A DNA stretch of 64,000 bases from assembly GCF_002831565.1 (NCBI RefSeq), contig NZ_CP025096.1, positions 62,001-126,000 of the forward strand. The letters run 5' to 3'. The stretch is from Spirosoma pollinicola. Its GTDB lineage: Bacteria > Bacteroidota > Bacteroidia > Cytophagales > Spirosomataceae. Under the pieces are notes generated by a model. That model was not told the DNA's origin, ran no database searches, and worked only from the letters and a program-made list of their open reading frames with translations. The position numbers were made by a program, and so were the translations under genes. This document shows, piece by piece, positions 1 through 9,799 of this stretch (positions within the stretch are counted from its first letter, which is position 1; each line of letters begins with the position of its first letter).

Positions 1-671
1 GTGCTTTCGCAAACGAGGTAATCGACTTGTGGAACGGTTGCCGGATCAACTAAAAGCGGGTAATTTTTGCGGCCAATGTCACCCGAGAAGCAGATACTTT
101 TCCGTTCGCCATTTTCCATCACATTGATAACGATGTGCGCTGCACCCAGCAAGTGACCTGCCGGAATAAACGTCACATCGACGCCATCGGCCACTTTAAA
201 CTTCCGGTTGAAGCCAATGGGCACCACATTTTCCATCGCTTCACGAACCTGTCTGTCTAGAAACAGGTCTTTCTGCATTTGAGACTGCCGGTCTCTTACC
301 CGCTGCTTTTTACTGGCGTTCAGCTCATTGATACGCTTCTGATTCAAGGAAGCTGCATCTTTGAGCAGCACATTGGTCAGCGCGAACGTTGGTTCAGTAC
401 ACAAAATCTGGCCTTCGTATCCTTCACGAAACAGATTAGGCAAATTGCCCGAGTGATCCACGTGGGCGTGAGTCAGTAATACCAGATTGATGCTTGAGGC
501 CTCAAACGGAAAATATCCCGGATGAGTAACGGCGGGGGTCGTTTGACCGTTAGAACTGGAACGCTCCAGATCGGAACCACAGTCAATCAGGATGCGGTAA
601 TCATCCTCCAGTTCCAGCAGATACATACTGCCGGTTACCTGCCGGGCCGCCCCCAGAAATGATAATTTCAT
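1..671 (-). CDS. MBL-fold beta-CASP-type metallo-hydrolase (3' end beyond window)
   Basis: Partial gene: the ATG is at 669-671 and the frame stays open to base 1, so the C terminus lies outside the window. The translation begins MKLSFLGAARQVTGSMYLL, the usual opening of the YSH1/CPSF73-like metallo-beta-lactamase RNA nucleases, and has the metal-binding HxHxDH motif as HAHVDHSG around residue 65, then GHLLGAAH and FSGDIGR further on. Family members are zinc-dependent endo/exoribonucleases with an RNA specificity domain at the C terminus, which is not visible here. Function as an RNA-processing enzyme is inferred from the family. A TAnnTTTG promoter element lies about 95 bases upstream. Confidence 0.85.
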   Translation of the reverse strand, partial: MKLSFLGAARQVTGSMYLLELEDDYRILIDCGSDLERSSSNGQTTPAVTHPGYFPFEASSINLVLLTHAHVDHSGNLPNLFREGYEGQILCTEPTFALTNVLLKDAASLNQKRINELNASKKQRVRDRQSQMQKDLFLDRQVREAMENVVPIGFNRKFKVADGVDVTFIPAGHLLGAAHIVINVMENGERKSICFSGDIGRKNYPLLVDPATVPQVDYLVCES

Positions 672-763
672 GCTTGCAACTTTAACTATTCGGTGTCGTT
701 TATTCGATGTCTTGAGGTAGGTGCTTCTAAAGCAAGTTGGGTGGCGCAAACTTCGTAAGTTTG

Positions 764-771
764 CAAAAGTA
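764..771 (-). promoter_or_regulatory. -7 promoter element for the metallo-hydrolase gene
   Basis: Read on the minus strand this is TACTTTTG, matching the Bacteroidota -7 consensus TAnnTTTG. It abuts a small perfect inverted repeat (GCAAACTT-CGT-AAGTTTGC, 746-764). No clear TTG was seen at -33, so the call is tentative. Confidence 0.4.
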
Positions 772-805
772 CGAAATACCCGTTGAATCGCCTAACTGTT
801 ACTGA

Positions 806-2350
806 ATGCACTTTTTCTCCCATTTTCCAGCTTCTCTGTCTATTTTTTCTGTCGTCTGTTTTCTTACCTTATCAGCCTCGACACCGGCCCTTTCGCAGGC
901 CCAACCATCTGCCGATTCGCTTGCTATTCAGCAACTAATCAGGCAGGTAGACGAATTTCAGGCGGGCCCGGCAACCCGCTATGGAACAGTCTCTTTGTCG
1001 GTTCGACGGGTGCGGGATGGCGAAGAATTTATTGGTTACAATGCGCGAATGAGTCTGCCTTCGGCCTCCACACTCAAATTAATTACCACCGCTACGGCCC
1101 TGGCTGTTCTTGGGCCAAACTATACCTACACGACTACGCTCGAATACGATGGCGCGATCAAAGACAGCGTATTAACCGGAAATCTATACATTCGGGGCAC
1201 AGGCGACCCCTCGCTGGGTAGCTGGCGATTCCCGAATTACTACGACCTCCCATCGCTCCTTACCAGCTGGTCCGGTGCCGTTCGGGCTGCGGGTATCCGC
1301 CGAATTCAGGGAGCTGTTATTGGCGATGCCAGTTTGTATGATGACCTCACTACCCCCGAAACCTGGCCGTTTGGCGATTTGGGCAACTATTACGGGGCCA
1401 GTCTCAGTGCACTGAATGTGAATGAAAATCTGTATCGGGTATTTTTCCGACCGGGTAAATCGGTCGGTACTCCTGCAAGCGTACTTCGTACAGACCCGCT
1501 ACTCCCCTACCTGAGCTTTCGCAACACAGTCACGACCGACGCAGCCAATACCGGCGATCAGGTAAATATTCTGGGCGCACCATTTATGAACCAGCAGTGG
1601 CTAACGGGCAAAGTCCCTATGGGTGAGCCTGCCAATGAGTTCAGCGTAAAAGGGGCAATGCCCGATCCGGCTTATTTTTCGGCCTACGCCCTTCAGAATC
1701 AACTTATACAGGATAGCATATCGATCAGCAACGCACCAACGTCGATAGGCGGAGGCTTGTCTGCAACGATTGTCACAACAGGTAAACGTACGATGCTGAA
1801 TCAGCATAAATCGCCCTTATTAACGGAACTGGTTCAGCAAACGAATTTCCAGAGTATCAATCTATACGCCGAGGCTCTATTGAGAGCAACAGCGTTGACC
1901 CTCAATAAATCCGTCCGGTCAACAAGCACCAGCATTGACGCATTGATCGCGTTTTGGAAAAGCAAAGGTGTCGCACTGGATGGCTTTCGGATTCGGGATG
2001 GCAGCGGCCTATCGACCGTAGGGGCTCTTACGGCCGACAACATGACGGGAATACTAAGCGCGATGGGCCAAGATAAATCATTCCCGCAATTCTATGAGAC
2101 GATACCCATTATCGGGCAAAGCGGGACGGTGAAAAGCCTGGCCCGAGGAACAGCCGCAGCTGGCAACATTCGGGCTAAAAGTGGGTCTATTGAAGGCGTC
2201 CGGGCCTATGCCGGCTACTTTACAGCGAAGGATGGCGAACAAATGAGCTTCTGCGTGCTTGTGAACAAGTTCACCCCCGGTCAAAACCGCGCCGTTACTA
2301 AAGAACTGGAAAAGATATTTGTCGGATTGGTGGGATTGAGCGGGAAGTAA
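806..2350 (+). CDS. dacB: D-alanyl-D-alanine carboxypeptidase/endopeptidase (PBP4, peptidase S13)
   Basis: 514 residues with an N-terminal signal peptide (hydrophobic stretch about residues 9-30, cleavage near ALSQAQ), so periplasmic. The three penicillin-binding active-site motifs are present: SxxK as STLK at residues 88-91, SxN as SIN in FQSINLYAEAL near residue 350, and KTG-like KSG in AKSGSIEG near residue 460. PBP4 trims or cleaves D-Ala-D-Ala crosslinks in peptidoglycan. Length and the large insertion between the first two motifs fit the S13 family. It stands alone, convergent with the receiver gene that follows; the two are separated by a short hairpin. Confidence 0.93.
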   Translation: MHFFSHFPASLSIFSVVCFLTLSASTPALSQAQPSADSLAIQQLIRQVDEFQAGPATRYGTVSLSVRRVRDGEEFIGYNARMSLPSASTLKLITTATALAVLGPNYTYTTTLEYDGAIKDSVLTGNLYIRGTGDPSLGSWRFPNYYDLPSLLTSWSGAVRAAGIRRIQGAVIGDASLYDDLTTPETWPFGDLGNYYGASLSALNVNENLYRVFFRPGKSVGTPASVLRTDPLLPYLSFRNTVTTDAANTGDQVNILGAPFMNQQWLTGKVPMGEPANEFSVKGAMPDPAYFSAYALQNQLIQDSISISNAPTSIGGGLSATIVTTGKRTMLNQHKSPLLTELVQQTNFQSINLYAEALLRATALTLNKSVRSTSTSIDALIAFWKSKGVALDGFRIRDGSGLSTVGALTADNMTGILSAMGQDKSFPQFYETIPIIGQSGTVKSLARGTAAAGNIRAKSGSIEGVRAYAGYFTAKDGEQMSFCVLVNKFTPGQNRAVTKELEKIFVGLVGLSGK

Positions 2351-2376
2351 CGCGGGCTTACACCCGCGTCACGTTA
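2348..2376. terminator. Hairpin between convergent dacB and receiver genes
   Basis: GC-rich stem CGCGGG/CCCGCG (2351-2356 with 2363-2368), extended imperfectly by TAAC/GTTA. It sits exactly at both stop codons and could end transcription from both sides; there is no long T run. Confidence 0.4.
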
Positions 2377-2835
2377 CTCATCTTCCAAATGCTCACAAAC
2401 AGTGACGACATTGAACCAATACTGGCCAATGGCTTTGGTCACTTCGCTGAGCCGCTGAAAAGTTGGCGGCTTGGTAATAAAGCTATTGGCCCCGTTGAAA
2501 TAAGAAGTTTCGATATCATCTTTTGCATCGGAAGTCGTCAACACCACAATTGGAATATGACGAAAATCGTCATTCGCTTTAATTTCCCGGAGAGCCTCCC
2601 GGCCATCTTTGCGGGGCATATTTAAATCCAGTAATATTAATTCGGGCAACGTGTGAGCTGCCCCGGAATACCGCCCTTCATACCGGAGAAAATCCAGCAG
2701 ATCTTCGCCATCTTCGGCGAACGAAATACGGCTGGATGGATAATGTTGATGAAATGCCTCCCGAGTGAGGTAACGGTCGTCTTCGTCGTCGTCAACCAGC
2801 AGGATATGAATAGGTTTCTGAAGTTGGTCGGTCAT
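2374..2835 (-). CDS. Single-domain response regulator (Rcp1-like receiver)
   Basis: 153 residues, one receiver domain and no output domain. The acidic pocket (VDDDEDD near residue 15), phosphoacceptor aspartate in LLDLNMP (about residue 70), TTS and the conserved lysine in TKP are all present, so it should be phosphorylatable. The start overlaps the end of the upstream histidine kinase by 44 bases, which implies translational coupling and makes that kinase the likely partner. This kinase/Rcp1 pairing is common in Cytophagales and cyanobacteria. Confidence 0.9.
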   Translation of the reverse strand: MTDQLQKPIHILLVDDDEDDRYLTREAFHQHYPSSRISFAEDGEDLLDFLRYEGRYSGAAHTLPELILLDLNMPRKDGREALREIKANDDFRHIPIVVLTTSDAKDDIETSYFNGANSFITKPPTFQRLSEVTKAIGQYWFNVVTVCEHLEDE

Positions 2836-4267
2836 ACTGTTGTTGTGATTGGCTTTCTGGTAAAACGACTACAAACGTGGTGCCCTTATTGGGTTGGCTA
2901 CGGGCCGTAATGTAGCCGTGGTGATACATGACAACTCGCTTGCAAATAGCTAGTCCAATACCGGTACCTGCAAAAGCGCTTTTGCCATGTAATCGTTGAA
3001 AAACTTTAAATATATGGTCTACGTATTTCTCATCAAACCCAATTCCGTTGTCTTCAATAGTGATCTCAACATATTGTCTTTCGGGTACTAACCCTATGTA
3101 ATTTTCCCCGGTAACTGTCTGTACATCAATACGAAGCAACGGTTGAACACCCGGACGAATAAACTTAAGGGCATTGGAAATCAAGTTATTAAACAAATGA
3201 TCTATCTGGCTTGGAATGCCTTCAATAACCGGCAAACTGTTTACCTCAACATGAACATCCAGCCCTTTGATGCGCAGTTCCTGATCATCCAGAATGCGCT
3301 GTACAATATCGTTCAGCTGTACAGATCTAAAATCTTCCCGATGACTGGAAATACGAGAAAAATTCAACAAGTCCTTGATGAGTTTGGACATTCGCTCGGC
3401 TGAGTTCGAAATTTTGCTCATAAACAGCAGGCTATCCGAGTCGAACAAGTTACCATAGCGATCGGTAATCAGGTTTGAGAAAGACTGAATCTTACGCAAT
3501 GGCTCCTGTAAATCGTGGCTGGCTACAAAGGCAAAGCGTTCGAGTTCTTCATTGGAGGCTTCTAACTGACGAATTTGTCCTCGCAGTTGTGAGTCGTAGG
3601 CTCGCAGTTGATCTTCTGTCTGCTGGCGGTGGGTCAGTTCCTTTTCCAGTAATCGGTACAAAATCAGAAGTGCTAGAAACGTCAGTAGCGACAGGGCGGA
3701 AATAATAATAAGTGTATTCCGAAATGAGCGACCCGCCTGCCGATCCCGAACATCCATTAACGTTTGTTCCGTTTCGATCATCAAGGCCACATGTGCCCTC
3801 AGTAAATCCATTCGGCGTTTGCTCTCAGCACTAATTGCGGTATTCTTCAAATCAGATGCTTTTACGCGAATACGTTCTTTAGTTATTGATAGCTTGTCGT
3901 TGACTAACTTTTCAAGGAGAATGCGCCGTCGTATTTGAATCCGGTTATCAGTAGTTAGAATTCTCAATTTTCTAATTTCATCCGGCAACTGGTGAATCGC
4001 GGTGTAATAGGGCTCAAGATATGTTTTATCATTGGTAATGACGTAGCCTCGTGAACTGGTTTCGACGTCTTTTGCATATGACAATATATTATCAAGTACT
4101 CTGATTACTTCGTATGTGTGCCGAACCTGTTTCGTGTCATCACCATATTGGATGTAGCTATAAAACGATATAGTAAAGCCTGAACCAATCAACACCATAG
4201 CCATAATGAAACCCAGCGATATACGCTGGTTCATTAGCGAGGAGCCAATAAGATTCATTTTTTTCAT
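2792..4267 (-). CDS. CHASE3-type sensor histidine kinase
   Basis: 491 residues. A first membrane helix (about 15-35), an extracytoplasmic CHASE3-like helical domain with the typical TSSRGYVIT segment, a second membrane helix (about 187-206), a coiled-coil linker, the HisKA phosphoacceptor in ASHDLQEPLRKIQSF (about 250), and an HATPase domain with N box, DNGIGFDEKY and GTGIGLAIC. It signals through the overlapping downstream receiver. The C-terminal tail after the G2 box runs into the coding sequence of the receiver in another frame. The ligand cannot be told from sequence. Confidence 0.9.
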   Translation of the reverse strand: MKKMNLIGSSLMNQRISLGFIMAMVLIGSGFTISFYSYIQYGDDTKQVRHTYEVIRVLDNILSYAKDVETSSRGYVITNDKTYLEPYYTAIHQLPDEIRKLRILTTDNRIQIRRRILLEKLVNDKLSITKERIRVKASDLKNTAISAESKRRMDLLRAHVALMIETEQTLMDVRDRQAGRSFRNTLIIISALSLLTFLALLILYRLLEKELTHRQQTEDQLRAYDSQLRGQIRQLEASNEELERFAFVASHDLQEPLRKIQSFSNLITDRYGNLFDSDSLLFMSKISNSAERMSKLIKDLLNFSRISSHREDFRSVQLNDIVQRILDDQELRIKGLDVHVEVNSLPVIEGIPSQIDHLFNNLISNALKFIRPGVQPLLRIDVQTVTGENYIGLVPERQYVEITIEDNGIGFDEKYVDHIFKVFQRLHGKSAFAGTGIGLAICKRVVMYHHGYITARSQPNKGTTFVVVLPESQSQQQYDRPTSETYSYPAG

Positions 4268-4326
4268 AACGTCAGGCAGGCAATCTGCAACAAATAGTGA
4301 AAACGGCCAAAATCGTCAACTACTAT

Positions 4327-4866
4327 TTATAACGTTTCAACCACTAAATTATGGTTCGTATAGATACAAACATCGGCTGCGATGTGCAGACTCTCGCGAA
4401 CCATTTCTTCGGACGAAAGGCCAGCGGCATGTTTCTTCAGCGCTAATGCCGCAGATTGAGCATACATACCACCCGAACCAATAGCCGCTACATCGGCATC
4501 GGGCTCAATAACATCGCCCGTACCTGAAACCAGAAGCAGATCATCTTTCGATGCCACAATCAGCATCGCTTCAAGTTTGCGTAGATAGCGATCTGTGCGC
4601 CAGTCCTTTGCCAGTTCGATAGCCGCCCGTTTGAGGTTACCACCATAGGCATTTAATTTCTCTTCAAAGCGCTCGATTAGCGTGAAAGCATCGGCGGTCG
4701 AACCGGCAAATCCGGCCAGTACTTTTCCGCCCATCAGAACGCGGACTTTACGAACATTACTCTTGGCGATAGTATTTCCCATTGTCGCCTGTCCATCGGC
4801 ACCGAGCGATACATGGCCATTATGTCGAATACCAACGACTGTAGTTGCGTGAATTGTGGGTTGCAT
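4327..4866 (-). CDS. hslV: ATP-dependent protease proteolytic subunit HslV
   Basis: 179 residues of the HslV (ClpQ) threonine peptidase that forms the chamber of the HslUV protease. The signature [19 protein letters not shown] is intact. The catalytic threonine is not residue 2 as in E. coli; a seven-residue extension (MQPTIHA) precedes TTVVG and must be removed to free it. No start codon lies closer to the threonine. The ATPase partner hslU is not next to it. Confidence 0.95.
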   Translation of the reverse strand: MQPTIHATTVVGIRHNGHVSLGADGQATMGNTIAKSNVRKVRVLMGGKVLAGFAGSTADAFTLIERFEEKLNAYGGNLKRAAIELAKDWRTDRYLRKLEAMLIVASKDDLLLVSGTGDVIEPDADVAAIGSGGMYAQSAALALKKHAAGLSSEEMVRESLHIAADVCIYTNHNLVVETL

Positions 4867-4936
4867 GAATGTTAATTTATTGGCTAGTATAACACCCTGA
4901 GGGGGGATAAGGGTTCAGGGGTTTTGGTATTCGGGT

Positions 4937-4994
4937 TACGGTATTCGGTTGGCTGACGCATGAATTGGCTTGCGCCAGCCAACCGAATACCGTA
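4937..4994. repeat. Perfect 19-bp inverted repeat between hslV and the Lrp gene
   Basis: Arms 4937-4955 and 4976-4994 match exactly (TACGGTATTCGGTTGGCTG and its complement), with a partly paired 20-base centre. A shorter TATTCGG/CCGAATA pair flanks it outside. It follows the Lrp stop on the minus strand and could be a terminator without a T run. Confidence 0.6.
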
Positions 4995-5017
4995 CTCCGA
5001 ATATCATATAAACCTTA

Positions 5018-5491
5018 TTACCCTTCCGCAAACGGGATTGGCCTGTTGACGCTCTCTTCGAGGGAGATAAACGTTTCGGTACGCTGGATACCGCTTACTT
5101 TCTGAATTTTATCGTGTAGTACTTCGCGCAGATGCTGTGTATCGCGACAAACGATTTTGGCAAAAATGCTGTAAATTCCGGTAGTGTAATGAACATTCAC
5201 AACCTCGGGAATTTTCTCCAGTTGCCTGGAAACCTCCTCGTACAATGAACTCTTATCCAGATAGATGCCCAGAAAGGCACTGATATCCCAACCAAGTTTT
5301 GCATGGTCGATCACCAACTGCGACCCGCGCACAATACCCATCTGTTTTAACTTGTTCATCCGAACATGAACGGTCCCCCCTGATACAAATATTCGTTTAC
5401 CGATTTCGGTATAAGCCATGTTTGCATCCTGCATCAGTAAACTCAATATTTTCAGATCAGTATTATCAATTTCTAAATTTTTCTCGGTCAT
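5018..5491 (-). CDS. Lrp/AsnC family transcriptional regulator
   Basis: 157 residues from the ATG at 5491. An N-terminal winged-helix domain (DNTDLKILSLLMQDANMAY, then the recognition helix around VSGGTVHVRMNKLKQMG) is followed by a C-terminal RAM/ACT-like ligand-binding domain (SAFLGIYLD ... GIYSIFAKIVC). Such proteins sense amino acids and regulate metabolism as dimers or octamers. The frame extends to 5521, but a -7 promoter element covers that upstream ATG, so the inner start is preferred. It is divergent from the tRNA-like RNA. Confidence 0.88.
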   Translation of the reverse strand: MTEKNLEIDNTDLKILSLLMQDANMAYTEIGKRIFVSGGTVHVRMNKLKQMGIVRGSQLVIDHAKLGWDISAFLGIYLDKSSLYEEVSRQLEKIPEVVNVHYTTGIYSIFAKIVCRDTQHLREVLHDKIQKVSGIQRTETFISLEESVNRPIPFAEG

Positions 5492-5518
5492 TTCAACGCT
5501 ATTTTTGATGAGTGTTAA

Positions 5519-5526
5519 CAAAATTA
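5519..5526 (-). promoter_or_regulatory. -7 promoter element of the Lrp/AsnC gene
   Basis: Minus strand reads TAATTTTG, a TAnnTTTG match. Transcription would begin about 20 bases before the ATG at 5491, which argues for that start over 5521. No TTG is clear at -33. Confidence 0.4.
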
Positions 5527-5573
5527 GCCATATTTTGAATGGTTTGTAAATTTTAGGAAATTTTTATACAAAA

Positions 5574-5606
5574 TTTGCAACAAACAGCCCTTATCTACTA
5601 TCTTTG
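5574..5606 (+). promoter_or_regulatory. Bacteroidota promoter driving the tRNA-like RNA
   Basis: TTTG at 5574-5577 and TATCTTTG at 5599-5606, 21 bases apart, match the -33/-7 consensus. The start of transcription is expected near 5613. A TCAAG/CTTGA pair followed by seven T (5612-5657) lies in the leader before the tRNA-like part and may be a processing or attenuation site. Confidence 0.6.
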
Positions 5607-5665
5607 TATTGTCAAGTTGATCGAGCGGGGTCACACGCCGGTCTTCTTGATTTTTTTCCTCACAC

Positions 5666-5823
5666 TGTAGGATGTCGAAATTGGCAGACGTGCCCTCCTG
5701 TCTCGGGGGTGGTGATAAAGGATAAACGCAGCATAATGCCGCCTGCAAAGGCGACTGGGGTTGACCACCAGAGTTGTACTGTAGCTAACTGCACCGTGGG
5801 TGGTTCGAGTCCCCCTCCTACAG
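5666..5823 (+). ncRNA. 158-nt tRNA-like RNA with a large structured variable region
   Basis: The ends form a perfect 7-bp acceptor stem (TGTAGGA 5666-5672 with TCCTACA 5816-5822). There are a Leu/Ser-type D arm (AAATTGGCAGA with G18G19), a 5-bp anticodon stem CCCTC/GGGGG with loop CTGTCTC, and a T loop TTCGAGT with one T-C mismatch in its stem. Between the anticodon and T arms about 90 bases replace the usual variable arm: GGTG (5711-5714) pairs with CACC (5792-5795), enclosing a 5-bp GCAA-tetraloop hairpin (5740-5753), a hairpin with TTGA loop (5755-5771) and an AGTT/AACT hairpin (5772-5790). The formal anticodon would be GTC, but base 37 is T, unusual for a decoding tRNA. No CCA is encoded. 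It may be a non-decoding tRNA mimic, a decayed Leu tRNA, or an interrupted tRNA. Confidence 0.6.
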
Positions 5824-5895
5824 CATTTTGACCGCTTCAAGTGGTCGCCGGTTCGCCGGAAACGATTTTAGTTTGTTGATGAAGTGTAATTGAAC

Positions 5896-5932
5896 ACGCC
5901 GGCTCCCCGATGAGTCCGGCGTTTGTTTTTTT
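5896..5932 (+). terminator. Rho-independent terminator after the tRNA-like RNA
   Basis: Stem ACGCCGG/CCGGCGT (5896-5902 with 5916-5922) followed by TTGTTTTTTTT. It closes a transcription unit that starts near 5613, so the RNA is independent of lepA. Confidence 0.85.
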
Positions 5933-6100
5933 TAGGCGATTCGAGTGTAGAACACGTTCATCCATTTTTTAACAAAATTCCTTTTTGACAGGATGAAAAC
6001 AATCACAATTTGCCTGTAGGGCTGTAATCCTGCCTGAAAATAAACCAGAGCCAGCAATCGCTCTCCGTTCGTACCTAGCTCAAACGCGGACTTTTTTGCC

Positions 6101-6108
6101 TATTTTTG
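6101..6108 (+). promoter_or_regulatory. -7 promoter element upstream of lepA
   Basis: TATTTTTG matches TAnnTTTG, 52 bases before the lepA ATG. No good TTG was found at -33. Confidence 0.4.
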
Positions 6109-6160
6109 CGGTTTATTTACAAAAGAATGCTCCGTCGTAACGACGACCTTATATTCCAAC

Positions 6161-7948
6161 GTGAAACATATCCGCAATTTTTGCATTATCGCCCATATTG
6201 ACCACGGCAAGAGTACCCTGGCCGACCGATTACTTGAATTCACCAAAACCGTTGGTTCCCGCGATATGCAGGCCCAACTGCTCGACGATATGGATCTGGA
6301 GCGCGAACGTGGCATCACGATCAAGAGCCATGCGATCCAGATGGACTACGTATACCAGGGTGAAACCTATACACTAAATCTGATCGATACGCCAGGCCAC
6401 GTAGATTTTAGTTACGAGGTGTCGCGCTCGATTGCGGCTTGCGAAGGGGCACTACTGTTGGTCGATGCATCGCAGGGAACTGAAGCACAGACGATCTCAA
6501 ATTTATATCTGGCCCTCAACAACGACCTTGTTATCATTCCTGTCCTGAACAAAATCGACCTGCCGGGTGCCAGGCCCGAAGAGATCAAGGACGAAATGGT
6601 GGACCTGCTTGGCTGCACACGCGAAGACATCATTCCGGCTTCGGGTAAAGAGGGTATCGGTGTTCCCGAAATTCTGGCCGCCATTGTGGAGCGTATTCCT
6701 GCCCCAAAAGGCGAGCCCTCCGGTCCGTTGCAAGCCCTGATCTTCGATTCGCACTTTAACTCATATCGGGGTATTGAAGTTATTTTCCGGGTTAAGAATG
6801 GCCGTATTCGCAAGGGCGACAAGGTGAAGTTCATGAACACCGGCAAAGAATACACCGCCGATGAGGTAGGAACGCTCGGCCTGGTTCAGGTACCAAAAAA
6901 TGTGATCGAGTGTGGCGATGTGGGATATCTGATTTCGGGTATTAAAGTGGCCAAAGAAGTAAAAGTTGGCGATACCGTAACAACGATCGACAACCCCGCC
7001 AGCGTGGCTATTCAGGGTTTCTCGGAAGTGAAACCAATGGTATTTGCGGGTATTTATCCGGTAGAAACCAGCGAATTCGAAGACCTCCGCGATGCAATGG
7101 AAAAGTTGCAGCTCAATGATGCAGCCCTCGTATGGGAACCCGAAACGTCGGCGGCTCTGGGCTTTGGTTTCCGGTGCGGCTTTCTGGGTATGCTCCATAT
7201 GGAAATTGTTCAGGAACGCCTTGAGCGCGAATTCGACATGACCGTCATTACCACGGTACCATCGGTGCGTTTCGAGGTAATGACGACTAAGGGTGAAGAA
7301 CTTCAGGTATCGGCTCCTGCCGAAATGCCCGACCCAAACCTGATCGACTATATTGAGGAACCGTTTATCCGGGCGCAGATCATTACAAAGGCGGAATATG
7401 TGGGTGGTATTATGGGACTTTGCATGGATAAGCGGAGTTTACTTAAAAATCAGGTTTACCTGACCGCCGACCGTGTTGAACTTCAGTTCGAGATGCCCCT
7501 GGCCGAAGTGGTGTTCGACTTTTTCGATAAACTCAAGACGATCTCACGCGGCTATGCCTCTCTGGATTATGAATTCATGGACAACCGCGAATCGGACATG
7601 GTGAAGCTCGATGTGATGCTCAACGGCGATAAGATCGATGCGCTCTCCGCTATTGTTCACCGCTCGAAGTCATATGAATGGGGAAAGAAGCTATGCGAAA
7701 AACTCCGCGAGTTAATACCCCGTCAACAGTTCGAGATTGCGATTCAGGCGGCCATTGGCCAGAAAATTATTGCCCGCGAAACCCTAAGCGCCCTTCGTAA
7801 AGACGTATTGGCCAAATGTTACGGTGGTGATATTTCGCGGAAACGCAAACTGCTCGACAAACAGAAGAAAGGTAAGAAACGAATGCGCCAAGTCGGTAAT
7901 GTCGAGATACCGCAGGAAGCCTTTATGGCAGTTTTGAAGATAAATTAA
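6161..7948 (+). CDS. lepA: Elongation factor 4 (LepA), ribosome-associated GTPase
   Basis: 595 residues, standard family length. G1 is AHIDHGKST (residues 12-20), G2 RGITI, G3 DTPGHVDF, G4 NKIDLP and G5 near ASGKEG. Domains II, III and V follow and the C terminus has the LepA-specific basic tail ([15 protein letters not shown]). EF4 acts on translating ribosomes and has been linked to back-translocation and 30S assembly. Single gene with its own promoter and a strong hairpin after the stop. Confidence 0.97.
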   Translation: MKHIRNFCIIAHIDHGKSTLADRLLEFTKTVGSRDMQAQLLDDMDLERERGITIKSHAIQMDYVYQGETYTLNLIDTPGHVDFSYEVSRSIAACEGALLLVDASQGTEAQTISNLYLALNNDLVIIPVLNKIDLPGARPEEIKDEMVDLLGCTREDIIPASGKEGIGVPEILAAIVERIPAPKGEPSGPLQALIFDSHFNSYRGIEVIFRVKNGRIRKGDKVKFMNTGKEYTADEVGTLGLVQVPKNVIECGDVGYLISGIKVAKEVKVGDTVTTIDNPASVAIQGFSEVKPMVFAGIYPVETSEFEDLRDAMEKLQLNDAALVWEPETSAALGFGFRCGFLGMLHMEIVQERLEREFDMTVITTVPSVRFEVMTTKGEELQVSAPAEMPDPNLIDYIEEPFIRAQIITKAEYVGGIMGLCMDKRSLLKNQVYLTADRVELQFEMPLAEVVFDFFDKLKTISRGYASLDYEFMDNRESDMVKLDVMLNGDKIDALSAIVHRSKSYEWGKKLCEKLRELIPRQQFEIAIQAAIGQKIIARETLSALRKDVLAKCYGGDISRKRKLLDKQKKGKKRMRQVGNVEIPQEAFMAVLKIN

Positions 7949-7990
7949 CCAAGAAGGCCAGTTCGAAACGGACTGGCCTTCTTGGTTAAT
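7944..7990. terminator. 19-bp perfect inverted repeat at the lepA stop codon
   Basis: Arms 7944-7962 and 7972-7990 are exact complements around a 9-base loop; the left arm includes the lepA stop. No T run follows on either strand. It separates lepA from the convergent cupin gene and probably ends transcription in both directions. Confidence 0.6.
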
Positions 7991-8080
7991 CAAAAATGAC
8001 TTTGGTCATCAAAGACAGAATTTCTACGACCAATCAGGTTCACGGTTTTAGGAATAGTTACGTGAATTTTGACGTTTCGA

Positions 8081-8476
8081 TTACTTCTGGTACTGTTCGT
8101 CGCTAACCTTTTCCAGCCAATCAACTACTTTCCCGTTCAGGTTTTCCTGCATGGCGATGTGGGTCATGCCGGTGGTGGGAGTCGCCCCGTGCCAATGCTT
8201 CTCGTTGGGCTCGAACCAAACCACATCGCCCGGATGAATGGCCTCAATCGGTCCACCCTCGCGTTGCACCCAGCCATAACCAGCAGTAACGAGCAACGTT
8301 TGCCCCAGCGGATGAGTATGCCAGGCCGTTCGGGCACCGGGTTCGAACGTAACGCTCGCTGCGGCTGCCCGTCTGGCTTCATTAGCCGCAAATAAAGGGT
8401 CAATGCGCACCGCGCCGGTAAACCAGTCTTCCGGTCCTTTGCCCGATGGCTGTGAACCAATTCTTGTGATTTCCAT
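8081..8476 (-). CDS. Cupin-domain protein (single-domain, mandelonitrile-lyase-like group)
   Basis: 131 residues from the ATG at 8476 ([14 protein letters not shown]); a longer frame to 8515 looks like untranslated leader. Cupin motif 1 is [18 protein letters not shown] and motif 2 is the EKHWHGAT region, giving the usual His metal ligands. The C-terminal VSDEQYQ tail is shared with the cupin at 16817-17311, so the two are paralogs, this one without signal peptide. Small cupins of this kind are often carboxymuconolactone-decarboxylase partners; the substrate is unknown. It lies seven bases after the start of the next minus-strand gene's end, suggesting co-transcription with the esterase. Confidence 0.8.
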   Translation of the reverse strand: MEITRIGSQPSGKGPEDWFTGAVRIDPLFAANEARRAAAASVTFEPGARTAWHTHPLGQTLLVTAGYGWVQREGGPIEAIHPGDVVWFEPNEKHWHGATPTTGMTHIAMQENLNGKVVDWLEKVSDEQYQK

Positions 8477-8522
8477 GCTAAATACCAATTTGAAAAAATA
8501 GGACGAATATGTCAATGTTGAT

Positions 8523-9757
<1,235 letters not shown>

Positions 9758-9799
9758 CTTTGCCAAATAGTGAATGGTATTTGTCCTTATTTTTGCACT

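Noticed and set aside
5666..5823. Group I intron in a tRNA-Leu anticodon loop, or a tmRNA
   Set aside because: The insert is too short for a group I core, lies after the anticodon stem and not in the loop, and there is no tag reading frame or tmRNA size.
5604..5840. Small open frames on both strands over the tRNA-like RNA
   Set aside because: They follow the RNA structure and have no protein-like pattern.
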